A stretch of DNA of 64,000 nucleotides, taken from Cheilinus undulatus (lineage: Eukaryota > Chordata > Actinopteri > Labriformes > Labridae). A program made the position numbers and the translations under genes. Of this stretch, positions 38,408 through 49,509 are shown piece by piece. The notes below the pieces were generated by a model. It ran no database searches. It was not told the DNA's origin and saw only the letters and a list, made by a program, of their open reading frames with translations. Numbering within the stretch: the first letter of the stretch is position 1; each line of letters opens with the position of its first letter. The stretch is from positions 10,166,421 to 10,230,420 of the forward strand of contig NC_054885.1 in assembly GCF_018320785.1 (NCBI RefSeq), written 5' to 3'.

Positions 38408-41400
38408 CTAGGACTTCTTGGAATCTTGTGTGTTACGTTTCTTGAGGTCACTCAGGTCCACTGGTGTAAAAGCTGCGGGGGGAAAACAGGAACAAGTCAT
38501 TAAGTAGCCTGTACTTGATCAATTTTATCCTCTAGTTTGATATAAAAACTAAACTCAACTGAGACTTACAAAGTAGGTTTGGATTTGGGTTTTTCTCCAC
38601 ATACTCCTGTGGTCCACGGTCGTTGCGTTCAATATTTTGCGTTGATCTGATGTCTCTTAAAACACACTGCCAGGCTGTGAAAGACAAGACAGAAATGTTT
38701 GTTACATTAATGTAATGCAATCTTAATATGTGAAAATAAAGGCAAAGACATGAGGACAGAGTGAGGCAAAGGTCAAAGTTTGAGAAGAAGTTCATCATAT
38801 AAAGCAAGATTGTCTTTTAATTTAAACTAAATGTTTTTTTGGTCACCACACCTGAAAAGTGTTTCATAACTTACAAACTTAGGGCACACTTTGAGCCCCA
38901 AAGTCCAGTTTGTTTAACCAGTGTGCGTGCTCTGTAATGCACTGAGCCATGGTGCTCGTCCTTGGCCCTGGCATGGATGGATCAGTCCTCTTAAACAATG
39001 GCATAGTGTTAACAGGGCTGTACCTGACCAAAACAACCCAAAATAAGCCACAAAGTGAGTAAAGTTGCTGTCATGTTGTCTGTGTATTTCTCTATTATGC
39101 AGACCCTGAGACTGTGCATCTTACTCACCAGAGGTTCTCAAACTTTTCGGGGCAGGGGACCCCTTACAGGGCAGAAAATTTTCCAAGGGCCCCCACATAA
39201 CCTTCACGCTGATTAAACATATGTTAACTGCTATTTGTACTCTTAGATGCTGTATTTTAAACTCCTCTACCCACAAGCTCTTGTTCATTTGAGTGTGGCT
39301 TCTTACTTTTTGCAATCCTTTGAGCAGCCAAATAAGAGGTCCCCTGTGCTTTCTCTAAGGTCGTGGTCAGGTTCATCATTCGTGTTTTCTGGTGGATGTA
39401 TTCCTCACCCTTTTGTCAGAAAAAATCTTTGGTTTTGTCCTTTAACTTTGTATGCTTTGTTATCAGAGGATGCTTTAGCTTGGGGGCTTCACAGCTTCAA
39501 AGGAAGACACACTACACATTTTGGTCTTCCATTGCTTTTCTCCATAAAACCAGTTTAGCTGGTTTGGGCCTAGCATCACTTGATGAAGTGGACGCCCTTA
39601 AATATTTATCCACTGTTGCTAGCTGGAACTGCACACCAAATGCGTCCTGAGCCAAGTGAGTAATGCGTGAGGAGTGGTAGATTCGTGTGATATCCCCCGA
39701 TCCTATCTGAGTTTTTATTGGCCCAAAGCTGACTTATGTGTGAGTCATTGGTTTGGTATGACTGTTTTCTGGTGCTGTGGTCCCTATATGTATTTAATTG
39801 CTTTTTAATGACATGGCATTACTTTAATAATTTGTTTCATTAGATATAATTTATTTCAAATTATTTCGCAGACCCCCAAGTTTTGGCTCGTGGACCCTCA
39901 GGTGTCCCTGGACCCCAGTTTGAGACCCACTGCTCTGAAATTTGTCTTATTATGATTTGATGATGCATCATGCTCAGGCCCCTATTTAGCTTGAAGCATT
40001 CTGAGTCCAGGCCAGAAGGGACTGGGGACAGGGGACAATTATGTTTCAGCATGGTTCACGGCAACTGGTGTGAGTGCACTGTAGTTTTTTCTTCAAATTC
40101 TACTTTCTAATTAAACAAGAGACCTTTTCAATTACGTGCCTTAAAGCACATGCTTTGATTGGGGGAAATGTTAATATAAGTCATGCATTTAAGCATTACT
40201 TACACATCTAAAGATCACAGAAGCAATCAGAAGTGTTGTCAGCACAACACTTTCAGTCACTGACCAAGTGCCTCATGGCAAAACTGTTCTTGTTGCATAA
40301 AGGTAGATAAGGAAGGGTTTTTTTGCCATCTTGCTGCACAACTGATAGATTGTCTGTTCCGGATTTATTGTAATATTTTTTTTACATCCATGTTGAGGCA
40401 GAGTTCACTGTCTAACTACTGATGAATATGACTGCCTGAAGGTAACAGTCGACTAATTGGTGGAAACACCTGCAAAAAGAGGTTTCCACTTGAAAATCTG
40501 TGTGAAATACAGGCTTTTGCTGCCCATTAGTCAAAAAAGTATGGTTGGCTGTATGGTTGATAGCATCAGTGTTATCTCTACCTTGCTTGCATGTATGTAT
40601 GGAGCCTGGGTTTGTTGAAGGTGGTGCTGCTGTGTCAACAAAGTGCCAGCAGTTAGATTATGTAACTTATCAGTGGTGCATTAGGGAAAAACTGAGATTA
40701 GAGCTCACCTAACTGGACACTTGTCTTTTCATCAGGGCACAAAAATCTTTATTTCAAATGAGAAACATACTCCAGCTGACATCATGCTAACCCCTGATTT
40801 AAAAAGGTGTATCTATGATATTATATGGAGATTAATAAGAAAAGAAAAGGGGAACTTAAGTTAAAAAAATTATTCAACCAAAATAAATAACAGAAGTGAG
40901 TTTTGGAGAGTAATACTAAGTGTAAACATTGATTTTGTTTGTGTACAACCTTCCACACATTTAAAATCAACACACTGAACAAGGTGTGGTTCTTCAGCTT
41001 TGTGAACAGCAAAAAAGCTTGCACAAAGTTTCTTTGAATTGGTATCTAGACTGGAGTTATTAACATCATTCTGGTCAGAGAAAACACTGGAAAATGTTAC
41101 AGGGTGCACTTACTGTCATGTATAAAACGCACATTTTCCTCATGTGCTGGGGTAAAAAGCTCCCCACTGTTAGTAGGGGATCGAGGGCTTGAAGTCCGCT
41201 TGTAACTGTTCACCATTCTTGGAGCAGATGAGCTTCAAAAACACAAAACAGACAAATGGCATCACTTATGCACATCCATCACTTTTAACTCTTCACAGTC
41301 TAGTCAAACGTATAAATTAAACACTCCTGCTTCTGAGGCTAGAGACCCTTCATATTTAAAAACAATACATTTGATTACACTTAAAAAAAAACATCATTAT

Positions 41401-41445
41401 ACCTTTTCGCCTGTGAGCAAGGCAACTTTTTACTGACCTGGTCAT
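38408..41445 (-). CDS. mcrip1: MAPK-regulated corepressor-interacting protein 1 (FAM195B), four coding exons
   Basis: Coding exons are 41445..41438 (ATGACCAG only), 41217..41114, 38674..38570 and 38472..38408; all junctions are GT-AG and in frame, giving 93 residues (human 97). In mammals it binds CtBP and keeps it from ZEB1 until ERK phosphorylates it, and it also associates with stress granules. Visible here: TSSPRSP with the Ser21 equivalent at residue 16, LFTPAHEENVRFIHDTWQ with the Thr30 equivalent at residue 25, the YVEKNPNPNL block, and a PxDLS-type CtBP-docking motif PVDLS at residues 76-80, followed by DLKKRNTQDSKKS. The N-terminus is five residues shorter than human and the middle (VLRDIRSTQNIERNDRGPQ) diverges. 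The first coding exon carries eight coding bases, so the start is less certain than the rest; Met4 is an alternative. Confidence 0.93.
38870..39030. repeat. Possible old hAT fragment in MCRIP1 intron 2
   Basis: The segment AGGGCACACTTTGAGCCCCA through GCCATGGTGCTCGTCCTTGG and CTGGCATGGATGGATCAGTC looks like a dispersed fish repeat I have seen in other genomes. No termini are visible, so this is weak. Confidence 0.3.
39127..39937. mobile_element. Non-autonomous hAT-like element in MCRIP1 intron 2
   Basis: The left end reads CCAGAGGTTCTCAAACTTTT and the complemented right end reads CAGAGCAGTGGGTCTCAAAC, with GGGG(T)CC stretches following on both sides. CAG...TCTCAAACT is the classic hAT terminus. 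The element is about 810 bp. I could not find a matching 8-bp target duplication. Open frames inside (39,247-39,650) lack transposase motifs. Confidence 0.65.
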
Positions 41446-41662
41446 TCTGTTAGCAGTCTGTACTCGCTCCTCGCTCCTCTATGGTGAGTGGAATGGACGA
41501 TAACAAGGGTTCAGAGGTCCTCAGCTGAATTCTAATAATACATGTTTAAAAATGTGTTAATTACAGCATCTCCACAAGAAAACATTCACATCAAAATAAG
41601 GTTGACAGCATGGCTTATAAACAGTAATACTGACACCAACTAAGGCTTAGAATGATATCTAT

Positions 41663-42065
41663 ACAGGGATGCATGATACTGGATTTTTGCAGTTATCCAA
41701 TAAATTCATTTTAGCTAACACAAATAATATTTAAATGTAGACCAAACCTAAAACTTATGTCCTCAAAAAACACAATTTATAGTTTAAAGATGAACAAAGA
41801 AAATAATTTCAGACCTTAAAACTCTGCTTAAAAGTGGAAGAAATGATGATGATGAATAAAGAAAAGGACTTCAGCTGACATAGGTCTACTAGTCAAGCCT
41901 AAAACTCCACGAAATTATTTCTCGATAGGCCAACATTTATGGCTGATATAGGCAGATTTTATAGCCTAATATCAGTTGTACATATCAGCAGAAATCTCTA
42001 TACTGATGATCCACTTTTTCAGCTAATAAACTAATATCATGCTGATTATTTTGTGCACCCCTTCA
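41663..42065. mobile_element. MITE with GGGATGCATGATACTGG terminus in MCRIP1 5' intron
   Basis: The left end CAGGGATGCATGATACTGGA and the complemented right end AAGGGGTGCACAAAATAATC are imperfect inverted termini. The interior repeats phrases such as GGCTGATATAGGCAGATTT and is non-coding. It is related in style to 25,648-26,092. Confidence 0.5.
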
Positions 42066-42939
42066 TCTATTTCATAAGCCAGGTGTGTTTAAGAGAAATG
42101 CATCCATCAAAAATACCATGCAAACTGTCTGTAGGATAACACCGCCAGTGCTTTTGTTATTTAGACAGTGTGCAGGTGTGTTTGCCTGCATTTTTTGGTC
42201 ATTAAATCCAACAAAGTACCCAATACTGGATATCTGGGAGCACTATTTTCTGCTGCCAATGTAGTGAAAAGGGGGATCAGTATAGTAGATTTTAACTAAT
42301 ATCATATCTTAATTTAAATTTCTTGTAATATGATAACCTTACATCAAAACCACCTAACAGTAAAGCCCAGTATTAACACGTAAAGCTATTCAAGAGGGAA
42401 GGTAGTTACAGACAAATAACAATAAGTTGAATAATGAAGTAAAATAAAGTTAAGTCAGCTAACAGCAATAGCGCTGATAATGTGTTGTAACACATGGTTG
42501 ATAGTGATAACCAGTTTCCATGAGTATGAAGTAAAGCTCCTATGAACCAAACAAGTACAATGTTGACGCTAGCTAGCTAAAGGGCTTTGTTTACGTTTGT
42601 ACATCAGTGGCTTCACATAGTGATAGCAGCATGCTACATGCTAAAACCACTACGTTAACTTTCGTTTATCATTCTGTACAGTACTGTGAAGCATTTGTAA
42701 AACCGCTTCTATTGTTATGACGAATGTCCCTCTGTAGCTATAGGCAGTGGACAGCAAACTACAGGCTTGCTGACATAATATTTTTCTTAGCTTACTTTAG
42801 CCTGCTAGCTAGCTATTGTCAGTACCGTTAGCTCCAATTAGCTAATATAATGCGTGCGTTTCTGGTTTCAGACATCAATTAGAAAGACAAAGTGGTGCAT
42901 TAACAAAAAAGTTAGGATGTTCGGCTAAGAAAATGCTGA

Positions 42940-43070
42940 GTAGGCAGTCAACCAACCTTTTTTTTATTGCCCTTCCTTTCGATTTCTTTATTCCGACTGT
43001 ACGCCGTCAGAACTGGCTAAAACGTTGCCAATGCCAACAAACATTTCCGGGAAGACACGGAAGTGAAAGA
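42940..43070 (-). promoter_or_regulatory. mcrip1: Candidate MCRIP1 promoter and non-coding first exon
   Basis: On the minus strand, CACTTCCGTGTCTTCCCGGA contains two ETS-type cores (complement TTTCCGGGAAG and ACGGAAGTG, about 43,045-43,065). Downstream CGGCGTACAGTCGGAATAAA leads to AAAAG|GTTGGT at about 42,957, a possible donor. ETS-driven TATA-less promoters fit a housekeeping gene. The assignment is inference. Confidence 0.35.
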
Positions 43071-43228
43071 GCTCCCACACTTGATAAATGCATGAACTGA
43101 GTAATAAACGATCCAGTTCGGAGTCATTTATAAGGTTAAAACACACAATTATCACCATAAAAATATCACAGATATATATTTCAGTTTGCTTAATCAGAGC
43201 CATAATCCTCTCATAAATACATTTGCAT

Positions 43229-44745
43229 CCCCAATTCCAAAAAGGCTGGGGCGCTGTGCTAAATGTGAATAAAAACAGAATGCAATAATTTGCAAATACC
43301 ATAAACCCATATTTTATTCACAAAAGAACATAAACAACATATCACTTGTTGGAGTTGAGACATGTTACCATTTCATTGAAATGGCTAATTTGAGAGGGAC
43401 CCAACTGCAGTCAAGATGGCTGACATGGGCGTCGCTATACATCTAATCCATGCCGGAAGTCCCAAGCGGAAGTTTCTTCTTCATGTTGGACTCAGCTGCT
43501 GGTGTTTGTCAGTCTTTTTCACCTAACCCTTGGTGCTGGATCTCAAACATATCACCTTCCCCACTGCCTTACCCTGAACCTAACCACTCGGGTTTTAATG
43601 CCTAAGCCTAACCTTAGACGTACGGACTTCCAGTTGAGACTTCTGATATGGATTGGATGTATGTCAGCCATCTTGTCTGCAGCAAGGTCCTGTTGGGCTG
43701 ATTTTGATTTTAATTTTTGATTGCAGCAACACTCTCCAAAAAGTAGAAACATGGCAACAAAGACAAGAAAATAAAGTATTATTAGTGAAAAACAGCTGAC
43801 CATTATGCAACTTATCAAATAATTGGCAACAGGTCAGTAGCATGACTGGGTATTTTACAAGTAAAGATGGGCAGAGGTTACTTAATCTGCATCAAACTGC
43901 ATCTAAATATTGTGGAAGAATTTCAGAAAAATTTCCCTCAATGTAAAATTGCAAAGACTTGTAACCCACCATCAGGGAATCAGAAGAATTCTCTGTGCAC
44001 TAGGGTCAAAGCTAAAGATCAATATCCGATGCTTGGATCATCTCTGGTGGAAATGCATCAAGAAAACAGCCATGATTCTGTACTGGAAACCACTGCATGG
44101 GCTCAGAAACACTTCCAGAAATTACTGTCTGTTGACACGGTTCACTGTGCCATCCTCAAAGAAAGTTAAAGCTGTGCCATGCAAAGATGAAGCAATATTT
44201 GAACATGATCAGGAAGCGCAGTTGTCTTCTTGTGGACAAAGCTCATTTAAAGTGGACTGAGCCAAGATGAAAAACTGTTCTGTGGCCAGATGAATTCAAA
44301 TGTGACATTCTTTTAAGAAACCGAGACATTGACAGCTTTCTTATCTTGAAAAGCACTACGCACACGATGCTTGAACATTTATATTATATTATATCATATC
44401 ATTATACATTTTAAATTATATATTATAATATTTAAGAGTGACACATGCTCCCAACAAGACATCCCTTTCAAGGAAGGCCCAGCATATTTCAGCAAGACAA
44501 TGCTAAACCGCATACTTTATCCATCACAACAGCATGGCTTCACAGTAAAAGGGTCCAGGTGCCGAACTGGCCCGCCTGCAGTCCAGACCTTTCACCAATA
44601 GAAAACATTTGGTGCATCATAAAACAAAAAATCTGCCAAAGAAGACCCAGGACTGTAGAGCAGCAAAAAGCCTACATCAGACAAGAATGGGACAAATCTA
44701 AAAAATTTTTAGTTGTGGATAAATCTGTTTGTTCTAATTGATCTT
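43229..44745 (+). mobile_element. Degraded Tc1/mariner-type transposon, right end missing, with nested MITE
   Basis: The left end CCCCAATTCCAAAAAGGCTG and the next 140 bp are the terminal sequence of an abundant teleost IS630/Tc1-type element. The transposase remains in pieces: an N-terminal HTH-like part (about 43,910-44,260) and a C-terminal part (44,445-44,741) with FQQDNAKPH and WPACSPDLSPIENIW, the region containing the last catalytic acidic residue. Frameshifts and stops separate them and the middle of the gene is largely gone. The matching right terminus was not found. A 278-bp fold-back element is inserted near the left end. The segment 44,350-44,430 is an AT-rich insertion. Confidence 0.8.
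43405..43682. mobile_element. 278-bp fold-back MITE with ~55-bp inverted termini, nested in the Tc1 relic
   Basis: The left arm begins CTGCAGTCAAGATGGCTGAC and the complemented right arm begins CTGCAGACAAGATGGCTGAC. Further in, the arms share ACATC(T/C)AATCCAT and GGAAGTCC-like sequence, so the similarity runs about 55 bases. Between the arms lie about 170 bp that include TAACCCTTGGTG and CTGAACCTAACCACTC. The minus-strand open frame at 43,552-43,818 is a by-product. Confidence 0.75.
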
Positions 44746-44791
44746 AAACAGACAACACAGCATAGCCTCAGTCATATCTATAAAAGATGTC

Positions 44792-44799
44792 TTTATTTA
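44792..44799 (-). terminator. Candidate polyadenylation signal, PPP1R27
   Basis: CTTTATTTATG on + gives AATAAA on -, about 700 bases beyond the PPP1R27 stop at 45,499. The implied 3' UTR (44,780-45,498) contains no other recognisable feature. Confidence 0.4.
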
Positions 44800-45498
44800 T
44801 GAAAATGTACAAAAATAATAAGTGAAGAAAAATTATAAGACTTTCATTGCTGACATTCTACTAAAGAAAACAACAGCAATACAGTACAGAGAATACAGCG
44901 ACAGTAGAGGTGCTTGCACAGCTGAAAGTTTGGAATTTATGAATTCTGAGCATCAACGAAAGATTAATCATTATCACTTACGGCTGATCCTCTCTCTGCC
45001 CAGCAGTGAGGACACATGACAGAGTCCACAAGGCACAACCATCTCGGCTATAATTCTGTAGAACCAAGGAAAAGTATCATACATACAGCCTGTAAAGTGC
45101 AACCAATTACTTAAAAAGTGACGGCAACACAAACACAGAGACGCTTGTGATGTTTCAAATCAATCAGAATTGTTGGACATGAGTTGTGAGTGAAAACAGG
45201 GAGAAATTCACAGAAATGCATTTGCAGCATAGGCACTGGCAGTACAACAAATACTCAAGAGCACAAAATTGAATAAATAAGGAGGAGATATACATATTAT
45301 AAGTCTATTAATACAAAATATTTATATCAATATGGGCTCCATTTTTGACACTGAAAGATCACAAAGACCTGCCGTCTTGCTTTATGGCATCAGCAGAGTC
45401 TTTTGGTGTCCTATACTGTTTAGTATGTGGTTTGACTTAATTTTCAAGTGTTTGTTTATATTTCACTCTTCAGTGGTGCTGTTGTGTTTAGTGCCCGA

Positions 45499-48400
45499 TC
45501 ATGCACAGCCAGTTTCAAACAGTTTGAGCAGCTCTGTGCAGTCCGGGTCAATAAGGTCCGCAGGCTTCTCTCCATTTTCATTCTCGGCCTCCGTGCTGGC
45601 TCCCATCTTAAGCAGGTACCTAAAAGATTGATTAAAAAAATCATCATCACGATCAGATCTTGAAAATGTCCCCAGTACTTACTGGGATGCTCATACCTGT
45701 CATATATTGTCTTTTTTTTTTTTTTTTTTGCCATAAAAAGCCATTATATTAAAACAGTAGTGACTGCAACCGTTCAGTGCTGTTGGCTGCAGTTCCTCAA
45801 ATGTCCACTAGAGGTTGGCTCTGAAAGCCCAGGCAGTGCCATTGACACCAATATTAAAATGCCATTTTTTACAGCAGCAAAAAGCATTATCAAAGCCCAG
45901 TGTAAACCACAAATTTGGTATAAATGCCTAATTTGTTTCACATCATCTCTTTAAGATTGAAAAATCCTGCCATTATTAAGTATAACAAAACTTGCTTTTT
46001 CAGTAAGATTTTTCTTTATTGTTCTTTCCCACCCAAAATGTCCTTAAAAACATAATAGGGAAGCTTAATTTATTCTTATTGAGCAGCAACCTTCTGTGTT
46101 GAAATATGAAGCCAATGCTGTTGACTGCAGTTCCTCAAATGTCCATTAGAGGTTGACTCTGAAAACTCAGGCAGCACCATTGGCACCCATATTAAAATAC
46201 AAGTTTTTTAGAGCAAAAATTAACATTACAGCCTGGTGTGAGACAGACATTGTCAACCAATTTTTCTGTCATTGTGTTTAAATGATGTACTGTCCAACCT
46301 GAACAGGCCCCAATTTGAAACATAGTAGTGACTGTGAAGATAAAGGTCACATATTATGCAAAATACCCTTTTTCAGGCTTTTCTGACAAAAATACGTTCC
46401 CCTGGCCTTTCTCAAGCCATTCTCAGATTTTCCCCTCATGATGTCATGTGGGGAGTTAGCCCCGCCCCCAGGGTCTGTTGACCCTTCCCACTTGAAAGAA
46501 AGTTCTGCCTTCCTCTCCTGACCCCCAGCTGAGAGGGAGATCAGGAGAGCCACATCCATCAAGCCATATCCATTTTCTGAGAGGGGCGGAGTCAGACAGC
46601 TAATTAACATTTAAAGACATAGAAACAGTTCGTTTTGAGCAGGGTTGAACCAGAGGATTTTTCAAAAATCCAATGCTGGAGTGTTTCTTCAGGAACAAAC
46701 TTTACAGACATGTTTTGGGGACATGTGAGACCAATATAAACTTGTCTTGAAGGGGTAAAATAAGTGACCTTTAAGCAGCCACCTTCTATGTTGAATTATG
46801 AAGCCAATGCTGTTGGCTGCAGCTCCTCAAATGTCCACTAGAGGTTGGCTTTGAAAGCCCAGGCAGTGCCTTTGATACCCATAAAAATGTGACCTTTTTA
46901 CAGCAGAAATAGACATGATTACAGCCTGGTTCTAAGAAAACATTTGATATAAATGACTTCTTTGTTAAACAGCGTTATCACTTTAACATACAAAGAAAAA
47001 AAACAAGTCATTGTTAATTAATACTTGTTCTTTTCTTGTAATTGGGATATTTTTATTGTTCTGCTGTCCAACTTAAAAAGCCTTAGATTGAAACATAATT
47101 GTGATAATAAAGATGTTTTTATTATTAAAAAACGAAGCCAATGCTGTTGGCTGCAGTTCCTCAAATGTCCACTAGAGGTTGGTTCTGAGAGCCCAGGCAG
47201 TGCCATTAACACCCATATAAGAATGCAAGTTTTTACAGCTAAATTAAACATTATTACAGCCGGGTTCAAACACAAATTTGGTATAAATGGCTAATTTGTT
47301 TATTGAGATACTTTATAAGAGTGGGGATTCTTTTTTAAAATATATCTTTTTGGATGATTTTTAGGCTGAGATTAGGTTTCACTCTGCACCATTAGATGTA
47401 TTACTATATTAACTGCCAGGATGATGTGTTGTTTGTAATGATGCTAAAGGCTGGATAAGTTGGTAAAAGATAGAATTTCCTTTACCCCCATCACTGGGCT
47501 TCAAAACTGTGCTTCAGGAAGTGGGTGATGCCACTGAGTCTACGTCCATATTTAACACAGCCTGTGGTATTTATTCCTCTTTGTCACTGCTCTGATATCA
47601 TGACATTTTCATCTCTCTCTCTCATCCTACAACAAGAAAACTTAATTCAGGATACTTTGCATATCTTTACTGGCTTAAATGTACCAGTTTATTGTGCCTT
47701 ACTAATCCCTTGTGTCCTACATAATTGTGTGAACTTTGCCTTAGTGAAGTCATTAGGCAACACCGTCTCCCCCAGTGGCGCGATTTTCACATTTATCTTT
47801 CAGAAAAAAGTTGCAATTCTGATTTCTTCTACATCAAAAGAATTTGTTTTGCAGCTGGTTAAAATCCAAGGGTTTAGACAATCAAACATCAAGACCAAAA
47901 GGTCAAAAGTCATGTTTTACCTTGCAATTTCAGGGTAGCCGTCGCTGCAGGCCATGTGAAGCGGCGTCCACCCGTCTTCATCTCTCTGGTGAACATCTGC
48001 GCCGTACTTCACCAGCAGCTTCACCACCTCCAGGTTTCCTGTCAGCACGGCCTCATGCACCGCTGCCATACCTGTACACAAGCCTACATCAGTCCTCTGC
48101 AGGAAAGTCAACTCAGTTGTGAAGCCTTGACCCTTTTTGGTCAGTATAATTTTAGTTATATGCTCACCTGAATGGAAGATGGTATCCACACGAACCTTCC
48201 TCGCCCTCATGAAGCGGCCGATTTGCTCCATATCCCCTCGTCTGACGATATCCTGGAAGATGATGTCATTTGGAAAATGCACTGTCCTCTTTGCAGGTGC
48301 GACAGGTATCACAGGTGCAGGTCTTTCCTGTGCTTGTGTGCGAGTTGAGCTGTACCGTGATCCCTTGCTATATGAAGGTACGTATGTGGATGCAGGCTTG

Positions 48401-48600
48401 TAAGTGGACGTGTACAGAGACGGTGTGTAGTGGGTCGAGCTGTACTGTGTGGGGGTGTATTTTGTCACAGAGGAGTATGAGGGTGTGTAGTGCGTTGGTG
48501 TATAATGTGTAGGGGTGTACAGGGAGGGTGTGTGATATGTTGATGTGTACTGGGAGCTACGTGTGTACGTTGACACTGGTACATGGTAGTTGTACTTCAT
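45499..48600 (-). CDS. ppp1r27: Protein phosphatase 1 regulatory subunit 27 (dysferlin-interacting protein 1), three coding exons
   Basis: Coding exons are 48600..48168, 48071..47921 and 45619..45499, all GT-AG and in frame, giving 234 residues (human 154). It is an ankyrin protein that docks on and inhibits PP1 and binds dysferlin in muscle. Residues 105-109, RTVHF, form the RVxF PP1-docking motif inside the conserved RTVHFPNDIIF segment. Two ankyrin repeats follow (about 147-178, AAVHEAVLTGNLEVVKLLVK; about 180-211, GWTPLHMACSDGYPEIARYL), then KPADLIDPDCTELLKLF. Residues 11-88 are an unusual Tyr/Thr/Ser/Pro-rich repeat (YTPTHYTP, SLYTSTY) absent from the human protein as I recall it. The ATG at 48,600 is the only in-frame methionine start; the open frame reaches 48,699 only through a GTG. 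Intron 2 carries repeats and a MITE. A TATA box and a MEF2 site upstream suit muscle expression. Confidence 0.95.
45778..47305 (+). repeat. Four direct copies of a ~150-bp core in a ~335-bp tandem arrangement (PPP1R27 intron 2)
   Basis: The core TGCTGTTGGCTGCAGTTCCT then CAAATGTCCACTAGAGGTTG and GCCCAGGCAGTGCCATTGAC starts at 45,778, 46,116, 46,808 and 47,142. The spacings are 338, 692 and 334 bp. The stretch before copies 2 and 3 (CAGC(A/C)ACCTTCTGTGTTGAA) is shared too, so the true unit is about 335 bp. The wide middle interval contains an inserted MITE of 429 bp. Each copy has its own differences, so the duplication is not recent. Confidence 0.85.
46343..46771. mobile_element. 429-bp MITE with AAGGTCAC termini and TA target site
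   Basis: The left end AAGGTCACATATTATGCA and the complemented right end AAGGTCACTTATTTTACC are inverted, flanked by TA on both sides (46,341-46,342 and 46,772-46,773). The interior carries CATGATGTCATGTGGGGAG and GCCCCGCCCCC, a familiar non-autonomous teleost element. It interrupts the 335-bp tandem repeat, so it inserted after that repeat expanded. It is non-coding. Confidence 0.75.
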
Positions 48601-48902
48601 CCCTGCTGCTCTGCCTCCTCCTTTGCAGTCAGCCCAGGAGGAGGAACGTGAAAAATCCAAGAGTGCGCTCAAATCCAACAAAAGACCAATATCCTTCACT
48701 CTTACTCCTTTATTTCCTTCCCTTGCTTCCTTATTATCCTCTCAGTGTCCTCCACAAGTGTCCCCTTCTTCCACTGTGCTCCAGCTTGTTCCCTTTAGCT
48801 TTTATGTTCCTCTGCTCCTCCGAATCTGAGGTGATCTTTTTGCACACAGTGTTTGCTGTTGCACAGAACTGATGTCTGACAGATGGAGCAGAAGAAGACT
48901 CC

Positions 48903-48929
48903 TATATACCCTCTGTCGGGCTATTTTAG
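48903..48929 (-). promoter_or_regulatory. TATA box and MEF2 site upstream of PPP1R27
   Basis: On the minus strand GGTATATAGG (TATATA, 48,903-48,908) lies about 300 bases before the ATG. Twelve bases further upstream is CTAAAATAG (48,921-48,929), an exact match to the MEF2 consensus YTA(A/T)4TAR. Transcription would start near 48,875, giving a 5' UTR of about 275 bases. The combination fits a muscle-restricted gene. Confidence 0.6.
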
Positions 48930-49500
48930 GGGCCTGGGATCCTGTGACTTCAGCTTCAAAATGAGTGGCCCTTGCTCTGCTCCTCCCTCAGTGGAGTCAC
49001 AAGCTAGGTGACACTGCAGCCTCCCCTAGATCATAAAAAATGTTGACAACCTAAATGTTCCCTCTGGGTACAGCCTGAGAGAACACATCCTCCTAAATAA
49101 ACACTTTAAAAACCATTAATGATATCAGAGATGGATAATGTTAGGAGAGCAAATGCAAAAGGGGCTTAGAGTGAAGTTGTTTTCCTACGTCAAAAGCAGT
49201 TTTACATGGCAGTTTTCCTGGAATCAGGTTATTTTGATGCTATGGAAGATGCAACAACAAGAACATCTGATTTCAGTTCAGCATGTGCTATTGATTTGCT
49301 TTCTTGGGTCACCCCTGATGTTGCAACTAATATTATTCAAAGCCTCGGTGAGGTTGAGGATGACCCCCCCCCCCCCCCCTCCCCTGCAGACCACAACTGA
49401 AGAGCGCCACCACTGTCAGGACAGAAGTGATGTAATTTACAGTACAACATATTTCCAATTTTAAAAGGTCTTACACAAATGTAGGCTCATTTTAGCTACA
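48930..49500. other. Upstream flank of PPP1R27 with a 16-base C run
   Basis: No gene is seen. A homopolymer of 16 C residues lies at 49,364-49,379 followed by TCCCC. The open frame running through it (49,138-49,464) has no recognisable motif. Confidence 0.4.
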
Positions 49501-49509
49501 TTGGCAACA

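Noticed and set aside
39247-39650. Two open frames of about 100 codons considered as a hAT transposase.
   Set aside because: No hATC dimerisation or DDE motif is visible; they lie in the interior of a non-autonomous element.
43900-44745. An active Tc1 transposase gene.
   Set aside because: The frame is broken by stops and frameshifts, the middle is missing, and the right terminus is absent.
47917-48699. Start of PPP1R27 at 48,699 (longer frame).
   Set aside because: That codon is GTG; the first ATG in frame is at 48,600 and the upstream residues show no conservation that I recognise.
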